Assembly (NCBI RefSeq): GCF_001870735.1
Contig: NZ_MORL01000001.1
Location: 558,001 to 622,000, forward strand
Reading direction: 5' to 3'
DNA: 64,000 bases
Origin: Arsenicibacter rosenii
GTDB lineage: Bacteria; Bacteroidota; Bacteroidia; Cytophagales; Spirosomataceae
In this document: positions 1 to 8,135 of the stretch, in pieces
How the letters are laid out: each line of letters starts with the position of its first letter
Position numbering within the stretch: the stretch's first letter is position 1
Program-made: the position numbers and the translations under genes
Notes under the pieces: generated by a model
What the model was told of the DNA's origin: nothing
Database searches by the model: none
The model's input: only the letters and a program-made list of their open reading frames with translations

Positions 1-582
1 TTTGCCATGTGCTCCCGGCAGCAGAGCCGTTGGCTGGTTGCCGGTTTCATCGACGCCCTTTTTGTGTTTGGTATTCCCGTCTTCGTACAGCAGCCGGGGG
101 GTGAGTGTAGCCACGTCGACGTCATAAAAACCTTCTTCCATGGTGCCGTAATAAATCCGGTGTTCCGGATCGGTCAGATGGCGGGCATTGCCGGTATGGC
201 GGCCGGGCATGGCCGAATAGGGAATGGTGCGGACATTGGCACGGGCATCGATGGCATACGGGCCGATAAACAGCTGATTGCTTTCGGGATGGATCATCCG
301 GTTCGCGGGCGTACCGCCGATGCTTTCGGTGCGGATGGTGCGGCTGAGGTCTGGTCTGATTTCATACAGCTTATCCGAAGAGCCATTGGGGAGGTGCGGG
401 CCGTACGTAACGACCCAGAGCCGTCCGGCCCAGGGAACAACGGCACCGGTGCCGCATTCCCCCTCGTTGTTGTACATGGCCAGATGCGGATATACCCCGC
501 TAAACGACTTTGGTGGTTTGGGCTGGGCCACCAGTGTCAGGGCTGTCAGCAGCGACAGGCCCGTTAAAACAGATCGCTTCAT
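1..582 (-). CDS. secreted protein of unknown function, C-terminus cut by the window
   Basis: The frame is open from an ATG at 582 down to the window edge (194 codons, no stop reached). The first 20 residues (MKRSVLTGLSLLTALTLVAQ) are a typical Sec signal peptide, so the mature protein is exported. The rest is rich in Gly, Pro and aromatic residues, with short phrases such as ECGTGAVVPW and RLWVVTYGP, which suggests a beta-propeller-like fold; that is inference. I do not recognise a characterised family. It lies 37 bp downstream of susD in the same direction, so it is probably the third gene of the susCD unit and may act on the same glycan or a breakdown product of it. Confidence 0.8.
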   Translation of the reverse strand, partial: MKRSVLTGLSLLTALTLVAQPKPPKSFSGVYPHLAMYNNEGECGTGAVVPWAGRLWVVTYGPHLPNGSSDKLYEIRPDLSRTIRTESIGGTPANRMIHPESNQLFIGPYAIDARANVRTIPYSAMPGRHTGNARHLTDPEHRIYYGTMEEGFYDVDVATLTPRLLYEDGNTKHKKGVDETGNQPTALLPGAHGK

Positions 583-619
583 GGTTGTTAATATCAGAGT
601 AATTCAGGTTGTATACAGG

Positions 620-2302
620 TTAGTAGCCGGGGTTTTGGGTCAGGTTGGGGTTAACACGGCGTTCAAGCGCCGGAACCGGCCAGAGGTATTGCCGGGTCTT
701 GTCGAAGTTCCGCTGGGCCACGACCTTCACATCCGGGCCGAATCCCGAATAATCGGCGATCCCGTCGGCATCAAGCGGAGTGACACCCGGAAACGGCCAT
801 TTGCTGCGGTTCTGCACGGCGGGATCGGGGAGTCCGATCACGGGTCGGGTCAGTGCCTTTTCGGCTAACCGCCAGCGAATCAGGTCCATATACCGAAGGC
901 CCTCTCTGGCGAATTCTACCCGCCGTTCCCGCCGGATGAGCTGCCGGAGTTCGGCGGCATTGGTCGTTGTCGCGGCCGGATACTGGCTGGTCTGGGAAAC
1001 GGGTACGCCATACGCCCGCGCCCTGACCAGGTTAACGGCATTCAGGACGGTGGCGTCGATCTCATTCAGTTCGGTTTTCGCTTCGGCATACGTCAGCAGG
1101 ATTTCGGCGTAGCGGCAGATGTAGGCATCGTTGTCTTCGCTCCGTTTATCGGCCCAGGACTGATCCACGCCTTTTTTCCAGAGAAAACCGGTAAAGCTGG
1201 CAAAAGCGGCAACCGACCGTGTATCGAGGTTAGCTACTTTTTTGTTGTCCTTCGCGCTGAAAACCGTTGTCGAATCAGGATGAGGCTGATAGGTATACCC
1301 GAGCCACTGCGTACCGAACTCAACAATGGAGGCCGTCAGGCGGGGATCGCGGTTTTTAAACGGATCTTTGGGGTTATAGAGCGGCGACTGATCGATGGTT
1401 TTGCCATCCCGGCATTCGTAGGCGTCTACCATTTCACGGGTCGGAATCTGGGCACCGTAGCCGCCGGTTATCCGCGGTAGCAGATCCCTGACGGCATCAC
1501 CGGACGTAAACACTTTCTGGGCTTCGTCCCGCGGAATGCTGATGATCAGTTCATTACTGGTTTCGCCGGCTTTCAGGAACAACTGACTATAATCGCTGTG
1601 CAGGGAGTATGCCCCGGCACCGGTAAACTGCATAATGGCCTGAGCGGCTTCTTTGGCCACGGCCCAGTTGCCGGTATACAACGCCGTACGGGCTTTTATG
1701 GCCAGGGCAGCCCCTTTTGTCAGCCGTTTCACGGCCGAAGCAGGGTAGGACTGAGGCAGATTGGCAATGGCAAAATCCAGTTCGGCAAAAATAAACTGTA
1801 GTACGCCGGCCTGAGGCGAACGGGTAACGGCATAGGATTCTTCCAGCGTCAGGGGATTGGTAATCAGCGGTACGTCACCGAAATGGGTAATCAGCCGGAC
1901 GTATTGATACGCACGGATCAGCCGCATTTCGGCTTCCAGCTGCTTCAGTACGGCAGCCGATGTGTTGGCCGCTGCCCGGTCTTTGTTGGCCAGAAACGAG
2001 TTGGCGCGGGCGATGGCTTTGTAACACAGCGACCAGTACGACTGAACACCGGCATCATCGGCGTTCATGGTACCGAAAGTCACGCTGTTGCCCAGTTGCC
2101 CGCGGTGCCAGTAATTGTCCGTAAACTGTTCATTGTCATTTCCCCAGAAGTCAAGCCGGTATAAATCATTGACGGCCAGTTCGAGTTCGGTCTGGTTGGC
2201 ATAAAAGGTAGCTGTCGACGGTTCCGACAACGGATTCAGATCGAGCGTATGACAGGAGGTTAAGCCTGCTGCCAGCAGCAGAATGCCTGACATGTATTTC
2301 AT
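620..2302 (-). CDS. SusD/RagB family outer-membrane nutrient-binding lipoprotein
   Basis: 560 residues, usual for SusD/RagB proteins. The N-terminus ends in a lipobox (LTSC, Cys17), so the protein is lipidated and held on the outer membrane, where SusD proteins form the lid of a SusC channel and bind the glycan or peptide substrate. Family-like segments include LDLNPLSEPS just after the lipobox, the TPR-like helical core (AEMRLIRAYQYVRL, ALAIKARTALYTGNW), and the C-terminal RRERRVEFAREGLRYMDLIRW block near residue 470. It starts 38 bp after the susC stop and is presumably co-transcribed with it. No glycoside hydrolase or peptidase that would show the substrate lies beside it in the window. 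Confidence 0.96.
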   Translation of the reverse strand: MKYMSGILLLAAGLTSCHTLDLNPLSEPSTATFYANQTELELAVNDLYRLDFWGNDNEQFTDNYWHRGQLGNSVTFGTMNADDAGVQSYWSLCYKAIARANSFLANKDRAAANTSAAVLKQLEAEMRLIRAYQYVRLITHFGDVPLITNPLTLEESYAVTRSPQAGVLQFIFAELDFAIANLPQSYPASAVKRLTKGAALAIKARTALYTGNWAVAKEAAQAIMQFTGAGAYSLHSDYSQLFLKAGETSNELIISIPRDEAQKVFTSGDAVRDLLPRITGGYGAQIPTREMVDAYECRDGKTIDQSPLYNPKDPFKNRDPRLTASIVEFGTQWLGYTYQPHPDSTTVFSAKDNKKVANLDTRSVAAFASFTGFLWKKGVDQSWADKRSEDNDAYICRYAEILLTYAEAKTELNEIDATVLNAVNLVRARAYGVPVSQTSQYPAATTTNAAELRQLIRRERRVEFAREGLRYMDLIRWRLAEKALTRPVIGLPDPAVQNRSKWPFPGVTPLDADGIADYSGFGPDVKVVAQRNFDKTRQYLWPVPALERRVNPNLTQNPGY

Positions 2303-2340
2303 GATGTTCCTGTGTTTAAACGGTTTAAGAGGAGCCTGTC

Positions 2341-5300
2341 TCAGAATTTAAGGGTAGCACCGGCCATGAGTGTGGTCACAATCGGGTACGATGAACCACC
2401 GACTTCAGGGTCCCAGTACCCCGGGAAATGGTGCACGGCCAGCACATCGTTTGCCGCTACGTAGATTCGGGTCGACTGCAAACCGGCTTTCTTCAGCAGG
2501 TTGTTTTTCAGCGTGTAGCCCAGCGTAATGTTTTTTACGCGGAAATAAGCGCCGTTGACCAGCCAGAAGTCTGACATTTCGTAATTAGCGCTCAGTGACC
2601 GCGTCGACAGCCTCGGATAACGGGCTGCGGCATTCTGTCCGGCCGTATTGGTCTTGCTCCAGAATTTACCGGCCATATCCTGCGGCACATTCCCGAAGGC
2701 TTCGGCAAACGGGCGGGCAATATCATCCGGCATCCGGCTTAGTTTCTTACCAACCCCCTGCATAACGATGCCCAGATCAAAGCCGTTATAGTCGAACCGC
2801 AAGGTGCTGCCGTACAGATAACGGGGAAGGGAACCGCCCAGCAGTACTTTGTCGTCGGGGGTAATTTTACCGTCCTTGTTCAGGTCCAGGTAGCGGACAT
2901 CGCCGGCGGTAACGTTTGAGTTCAGGCGCGGGGAGTTGTTGGCATCGTCTGTGGTCTGATAGAGACCGGCAGACCGGTAGCCGAACCATTCGTTGAACTC
3001 ACTACCCTTAAACGTCGATTGGCTGCCCAGTACCTGTGTTCCTTTCAGGTCGACGATGGTCGATTTGGCATCCGACAGGTTGACGGCTACCGAGTAATTG
3101 ACTTTCCCGATCCGGTCCCGCCAGCTCGATTCCAGTTCCCAGCCGTTGACATCGAGAATACCCGCGTTCTGCTGCGGACGGTCATAACCCAGATAGAGCG
3201 GAATGTCGAGGGCGAGCAGGATATCGTAGGTCCGTTTGCGGTAATAATCGGCCGTCAGGTTCAGGCGGTTTTTAAAGAACGACGCATCAAAACCGGCATC
3301 CAGGGTGCGGGTCGTTTCCCAGGAAATGTTCTGCACGGCATAGTCGGCCTGAGCACCGCCGTTGAGCGGCACCACAACACCGTTCTGGTAAAACAGCGCG
3401 TTGCTGAAACTGATGGTTGCCTGATACGGGTAGTTGCCGATCCGTTCGTTCCCGACCATGCCGTATGAACCCCTGATTTTCAGGAACGAAAGCCAGTTGA
3501 TACCCCGCATAAACGACTCTTCGGTGAGCGCCCACCCCGCTGATACCGACGGGAAAAGTGCCCCGCGGTACTGGCTGCTGAACCGCGACGACTGGTCGTA
3601 GCGAAGGTTGCCCTGTATGTAGTATTTGCTCTTATAGTCGTACTTGAGCCGGCCGAAGACCGATTGCAGACCCACCTCGCTGGCGCTGCCCGCATTGTCG
3701 CGTAATTCGATGGAACCGGCGTTCAGGTAGGGGAAGTTTGTCAGGGCAAACCCGCTGCGGGATGCACTCAGCGACTCCGTTTTATTGTAGATTTCTTCAT
3801 AACCGGCCAGCAGATCCAGCGAGTGCGTACCACCGAATGTCCGTGCGTAATTGGCAAGCAGCTGCCCCGTCAGCATCAGGCCTTCATTCCGGCCTTCGGT
3901 GAGTGTCGTACGGGCCTGGTTACTGAAGGAACTGATGCTGCCATCGGGGTTGGTAAAGGTAATCCGCTTCGAAAACCCTTTGGTTTTGTCGAGGTCAATG
4001 GTCGGGGAGAGGAGTGCCGTCAGCGTAAGTCCGTCGACAGGCTTGACCGTAAACGACAACCGGCTCATAAACTGGTTATACGTTCCGCGGTTGGTACCGC
4101 CTTCGTTCAGCTGGGCAAGCGGATTCCGGCCGTCTTTTCCGAGGGCATACCGGCCGTCGGTATACACATCATCGTAAATCGGTGGCATTACCCGGGCCTC
4201 ATAAACGGGGTTTGTAACGGGGCTCAGCGTTCCCGTCCGCTTATAGGCAACGTCCAGGTTTACCGCTAGTTTGTCATTGATCTGAAGATCGTTGTTTACC
4301 CGGAACAGGTAGCGCTCGTAGCTATAATTGGTGTAGAAAGCATCCTGTTTCGTATACCCCAATGAGGCCTTGGTCTTGATTTTACCCGTTCCCATCGTAA
4401 ATACCAGATCATGCCGGACCCGCGGGGCATATGTTTTGGTCATGACCGCTTTCTGCCAGTCGGTATTGGCAAAGGGGAATTTGTCGGGCGATTCACGGTT
4501 ATATTTCGCGAAATTATCGATATAGTCCTGCGCATAGGGTCCTGTAGCGGAGCCGTCGTTGGTAGCCTGCTCATTAAACAAACGCATGTATGCCGGCGCA
4601 TTGACATAGGCAGGCAAAGCGGTGGCTTTCTGAACCCCATATTCCGCGTTATACTCAAAACTGCTGTTGCCTTCCTTCGCCCGTTTAGTGGTAATCAGCA
4701 CGACACCGGCAGCCCCCCTTGAGCCATAAATGGCCGCCGAAGCGGCATCTTTAAGCACCGTAATGGTTTCCACATCGTTGGGATTGACATTATCGATCGA
4801 ACTGACCGGTACACCATCCAGAATGATCAGCGGACTGTTGGTCCCTAAAGTCGTAATGCCCCGGATGAGGATAGACGACCCGCCTCCGGGGGCGCCGCTG
4901 CTGCGGGTGACCGATACGCCCGCGATGCTTCCCTGCAACGCTTCGGACACCTGGACCGTCTGCCGGCCGCCAATATCCTTTGACTCGATGGTCGACAGGG
5001 CACCGGTCAGGTCTTTTTTCTTTTGTGTACCATATCCGACCACCACGACTTCTTCCAGAGAGTGTTCATCGGGTTTCAGGGTAACGTTAAGAACGGTCTG
5101 ACCGGTCAAGGTAATGTCAACCGGCTGATAACCTACGAATGAGTAAGCCAGCACGACCTGACCGGCGTCCGGAACACTCAGCCGGTACTGGCCGTCGGCG
5201 TCCGTAACGGTCCCGCGCTGAGTGCCTTTGACCACAATACTGACGCCCGGCAGCCCGTTTGCCGACTCATCAGTGACCTTACCGGTTATCAGCCGGTCTG

Positions 5301-5364
5301 CCGCAACGAGTGGCGTATACCAACTCAAAAAAACTAAGCAACAGAGTAAAAGTTTTTGTCGCAT
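2341..5364 (-). CDS. SusC/RagA family TonB-dependent outer-membrane transporter
   Basis: 1,007 residues. Order of parts: signal peptide (1-22), carboxypeptidase-D-like regulatory domain (about 24-98, with GLPGVSIVVKGT and GTVTDADGQY), TonB-box region EEVVVVGYGTQ (104-114), plug domain (about 115-235, including SILIRGITTLG and LIILDGVPV), then a 22-strand-type barrel ending in ATLKF with a terminal Phe, as expected for BamA recognition. It imports an oligomeric nutrient across the outer membrane, powered by TonB-ExbBD, with the SusD protein downstream as partner. The start matches the signal peptide and sits 62-70 nt below a TAnnTTTG promoter element. No ECF sigma/anti-sigma (FecR) pair or hybrid two-component sensor adjoins it. 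Confidence 0.97.
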   Translation of the reverse strand: MRQKLLLCCLVFLSWYTPLVAADRLITGKVTDESANGLPGVSIVVKGTQRGTVTDADGQYRLSVPDAGQVVLAYSFVGYQPVDITLTGQTVLNVTLKPDEHSLEEVVVVGYGTQKKKDLTGALSTIESKDIGGRQTVQVSEALQGSIAGVSVTRSSGAPGGGSSILIRGITTLGTNSPLIILDGVPVSSIDNVNPNDVETITVLKDAASAAIYGSRGAAGVVLITTKRAKEGNSSFEYNAEYGVQKATALPAYVNAPAYMRLFNEQATNDGSATGPYAQDYIDNFAKYNRESPDKFPFANTDWQKAVMTKTYAPRVRHDLVFTMGTGKIKTKASLGYTKQDAFYTNYSYERYLFRVNNDLQINDKLAVNLDVAYKRTGTLSPVTNPVYEARVMPPIYDDVYTDGRYALGKDGRNPLAQLNEGGTNRGTYNQFMSRLSFTVKPVDGLTLTALLSPTIDLDKTKGFSKRITFTNPDGSISSFSNQARTTLTEGRNEGLMLTGQLLANYARTFGGTHSLDLLAGYEEIYNKTESLSASRSGFALTNFPYLNAGSIELRDNAGSASEVGLQSVFGRLKYDYKSKYYIQGNLRYDQSSRFSSQYRGALFPSVSAGWALTEESFMRGINWLSFLKIRGSYGMVGNERIGNYPYQATISFSNALFYQNGVVVPLNGGAQADYAVQNISWETTRTLDAGFDASFFKNRLNLTADYYRKRTYDILLALDIPLYLGYDRPQQNAGILDVNGWELESSWRDRIGKVNYSVAVNLSDAKSTIVDLKGTQVLGSQSTFKGSEFNEWFGYRSAGLYQTTDDANNSPRLNSNVTAGDVRYLDLNKDGKITPDDKVLLGGSLPRYLYGSTLRFDYNGFDLGIVMQGVGKKLSRMPDDIARPFAEAFGNVPQDMAGKFWSKTNTAGQNAAARYPRLSTRSLSANYEMSDFWLVNGAYFRVKNITLGYTLKNNLLKKAGLQSTRIYVAANDVLAVHHFPGYWDPEVGGSSYPIVTTLMAGATLKF

Positions 5365-5397
5365 ATTAGTTAGATATTTACTGTTTTTATACCGTTT

Positions 5398-5440
5398 CTA
5401 CCAGCCTGCCGGTAGGCTTAAATAAGCATAAACAAAGGTA
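5398..5440 (-). promoter_or_regulatory. susCD promoter -7 element and leader hairpins
   Basis: TACCTTTG at 5433-5440 (read on the minus strand) fits the Bacteroidota -7 consensus TAnnTTTG; I see no good -33 TTG at the right distance. Transcription would start near 5426. Just inside the leader, 5403-5418 can form AGCCT/AGGCT and 5398-5415 can form CTACC/GGTAG. The two stems share bases and exclude each other. Confidence 0.5.
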
Positions 5441-5537
5441 TAGTTGCACTAAAAGAAGACAGTAAAGGAAGGTTAACCAATCTGTTGTTCAAAAAAATGG
5501 ACAAGGTAATGGCCTGACCATCAATATATAAGACGTT

Positions 5538-6905
5538 ATGATGTCAAAGAATGGACAACAGGAAATGACGGATCGTTTTCACTTTCTGGATATTTGTTGC
5601 CGACGGGTGAGTGAAGCATACGGGAAGCCGGACCGGAGCCGGTGGACAAACGGTGATTACGTGGAGCTGGAGCGTATTGTCTTTAAAAAAAGCCATGTCC
5701 GCATTAGTCCGAATACGCTTAAACGCATCTTCGGAAAAATTAAAACGGATGCCCGCTACTATCCTCAGAAAGCAACCCGGGATGCGCTTGCCTATTTTAT
5801 TGACTATAAGGATTGGGATACCTTTGTCGGCGAAACGATGCTGGCCGAACGGCTTCCGGAAGCATCAAATCCCGGCCATGGGCTACCGGAACCACCTCTG
5901 CCGGAACGTGTACCGGCTGTTTTCAGAGAGGAGAAACCGAAGGGTGCAGCGGCCGGCCGTCGTCCTGTCCGCAGCCGCTCCGTTATACTCCTGCTGGCTG
6001 CTACAGTGCTGCTGACTGTTATCGGAATGATGATGTATATCAGTCAGGTGCATCCGCCGGTGGTTGGGTCGCTGGTTTGCCGGAATCCGGTAGGGGAAAA
6101 TCCGCATTCGGCTCTTTTCGCCGTCCACAGGAAAAAGGGGGCGGAAGAAGCGGTGTTTACCATACGGTTCGGGGATGGGAAACGGCGACAAATCGAACCG
6201 GAAGACAGCGTATATACGCATTATTATGAGCGGCCCGGCCGGTATTATGCCACCTTGTGGCAGGGCAGCACGGTGATCGATACAGCCGTCGTTTACCTGC
6301 TCACAAACGGCTGGACAGTTACCGCCTCGATGATGCACGACACCACCCGCGTCTATCCGATTCTTCATCCGGATGGCCGTAAACCGGGCAGACAACATGT
6401 CGGTACCTCAGAAGCCGCCCATGCCGGTATTGATACAAACCGAACCTATTTCGTGGAGTTTACCAATACCCGGCAGACGGCCATTGACGGTGATAACTTT
6501 GAACTGACGGCAGCGGTAAAAACCTCACCGGAGCGGGCAGGCGTACGGTGCTCGCAGGTTGGGGTTACTATTTTCGGCGAATCATCGTTTCATACCTTTG
6601 ATGTGATGCGGCCCGGCTGTGTGCACTGGATTGATCTGCAATTGTCAGAGCTTCATAAGAGCGGGCAACACGATGATCTTGGTTTTCTGGGCGCCGATCT
6701 GCGGAACGGCGGCCGGCTGACGTTGCAGGTAGCTGATCAAACCGCCCGCCTGTCAATCAATGGCCGTCAGGTCTATCAGGCGCGTTATACCAAACCGCTT
6801 CATCAGATTTATGGGGTTAAGATTCGGTTTGCCGGGGTTGGTAGCATTGACTCGTTTCAGTTGCGGGACCTGAAAACAAAAAAGCCGTTTGCGGGGAATT
6901 TCTGA
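5538..6905 (+). CDS. membrane-anchored protein with Bacteroidota-type N-terminal helical domain, PKD-like and lectin-like C-terminal parts
   Basis: 455 residues, function not recognised. Residues 1-97 are a soluble, basic helical region; the stretch ISPNTLKRIFGKIKT followed by YYPQKATRDALA is a pattern that recurs at the N-terminus of many Bacteroidota proteins and looks like a compact helix-turn-helix-like fold. A Pro-rich linker leads to one transmembrane helix (about 149-169). Outside the membrane, about 203-240 (FTIRFGDGKRR ... YERPGRYYATLW) resembles a PKD or Ig-like beta sandwich, and about 300-450 has alternating strands like a LamG/concanavalin fold (NGRQVYQARY, VKIRFAGVGSIDSF). Two ATGs stand in tandem at 5538 and 5541. 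It is divergent from susC, 173 bp apart. One reading is a one-component membrane sensor that binds a glycan outside and signals inside; this is inference. Confidence 0.85.
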   Translation: MMSKNGQQEMTDRFHFLDICCRRVSEAYGKPDRSRWTNGDYVELERIVFKKSHVRISPNTLKRIFGKIKTDARYYPQKATRDALAYFIDYKDWDTFVGETMLAERLPEASNPGHGLPEPPLPERVPAVFREEKPKGAAAGRRPVRSRSVILLLAATVLLTVIGMMMYISQVHPPVVGSLVCRNPVGENPHSALFAVHRKKGAEEAVFTIRFGDGKRRQIEPEDSVYTHYYERPGRYYATLWQGSTVIDTAVVYLLTNGWTVTASMMHDTTRVYPILHPDGRKPGRQHVGTSEAAHAGIDTNRTYFVEFTNTRQTAIDGDNFELTAAVKTSPERAGVRCSQVGVTIFGESSFHTFDVMRPGCVHWIDLQLSELHKSGQHDDLGFLGADLRNGGRLTLQVADQTARLSINGRQVYQARYTKPLHQIYGVKIRFAGVGSIDSFQLRDLKTKKPFAGNF

Positions 6906-7082
6906 TCGGGAACGCATATATTTTGTCCGGAAATCCAGATTTTCCCATTCATGACAAATACACCCCATTTACTCGTTGCCAGTCTGTTTGTTAGCTTAGG
7001 GTACCGATTTACCGTATCAGTCCGATGGATACCGTAACCGTTTCGAAAAGCCAACTAAAGGCTCCGGGCGGGGGAGAGGAAT

Positions 7083-7114
7083 AAAAAAAGCACATAACGT
7101 AGGCTATGTGCTTT
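7083..7114 (-). terminator. intrinsic terminator of the tRNA-Thr array
   Basis: A perfect 10-bp stem (7087-7096 with 7105-7114; AAAGCACATA on the transcript strand) with an 8-nt loop is followed on the minus strand by a run of seven T. It lies 7 bp beyond the last tRNA gene. Confidence 0.85.
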
Positions 7115-7120
7115 GAAGAG

Positions 7121-7193
<73 letters not shown>

Positions 7194-7253
7194 AATGTTA
7201 ACGGGCGATTAACGGTATGTAACCCTGAATTGGTAAATCATTTCTGATTTTAG

Positions 7254-7326
<73 letters not shown>

Positions 7327-7386
7327 AATGTTAACGGGCGATTAACGATATGTAACCCTGAATTGGTAAATCATTTCTGATTTTAG

Positions 7387-7459
<73 letters not shown>

Positions 7460-7519
7460 AATGTTAACGGGCGATTAACGATATATAACCCTGAATTGGT
7501 AAATCATTTCTGATTTTAG

Positions 7520-7592
<73 letters not shown>

Positions 7593-7651
7593 AATGTTAA
7601 CGGGCGATTAACGATATATAACCCTGAATTGGCAAATCATTTCTGATTTAG

Positions 7652-7724
<73 letters not shown>

Positions 7725-7774
7725 TTTACGTTTAAGGCATGTCCGTTGCCGGAGCGTTTACCTTAATTGTGGCA

Positions 7775-7806
7775 CAAAAGTAGTGCGTTTTATGATATGA
7801 CGCAAT
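7775..7806 (-). promoter_or_regulatory. promoter of the tRNA-Thr array
   Basis: On the minus strand ATTG (7803-7806) is followed after 20 nt by TACTTTTG (7775-7782). This is a very good match to the Bacteroidota -33 (TTTG) and -7 (TAnnTTTG) boxes with standard spacing. The start point should be near 7768, upstream of all five tRNAs. Confidence 0.7.
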
Positions 7807-8073
7807 ACCTGTTTAGAAAAAAAAGCCTTAAATAAATCCCAAAATAACGTACTATCCTGAAAAATAGGCGCTTATTTGGTTAAAAAAATGCAAAAAACGA
7901 TTCCCATTAGCCCTTTTTGGCAGAACAGGGATACAATAATCGTTGTCACACGATGTGATAAATGTTCGTCATTCACCAGATGGCAAGCGCAGCGAATGGA
8001 GCAGATAAATGTCCTGTGACACAGCATCCGGTTTTCTACTTGTGCCGTGTTTGTCAGGCGTTGAAAGACGGGT

Positions 8074-8112
8074 AAAAAAAGAAGAGATCAGCTTGGTGCC
8101 AATCTCTTCTTT
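8074..8112 (-). terminator. intrinsic terminator of the DUF349 gene
   Basis: An 11-bp perfect stem (8078-8088 with 8102-8112, AAAGAAGAGAT on the transcript strand) with a 13-nt loop is followed on the minus strand by a T run (A at 8074-8080 on the plus strand). It lies 24 bp after the stop codon. Confidence 0.85.
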
Positions 8113-8135
8113 GGAGAAACAATATAGCGGTTCGC

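Larger units (their letters stand above)
7725..8135. other. intergenic region between tRNA array and DUF349 gene
   Basis: It holds the tRNA array promoter (7775-7806) and the terminator of the DUF349 gene (8074-8112). The 270 bases between are AT-rich (7810-7920) and then mixed. The short reading frames show no coding pattern, and I see no RNA gene. Confidence 0.6.

Noticed and set aside
3019..3468. Long frames opposite susC (3019-3468, 3823-4269 and others)
   Set aside because: They are antisense shadows of a well-supported transporter gene and show no family similarity of their own.
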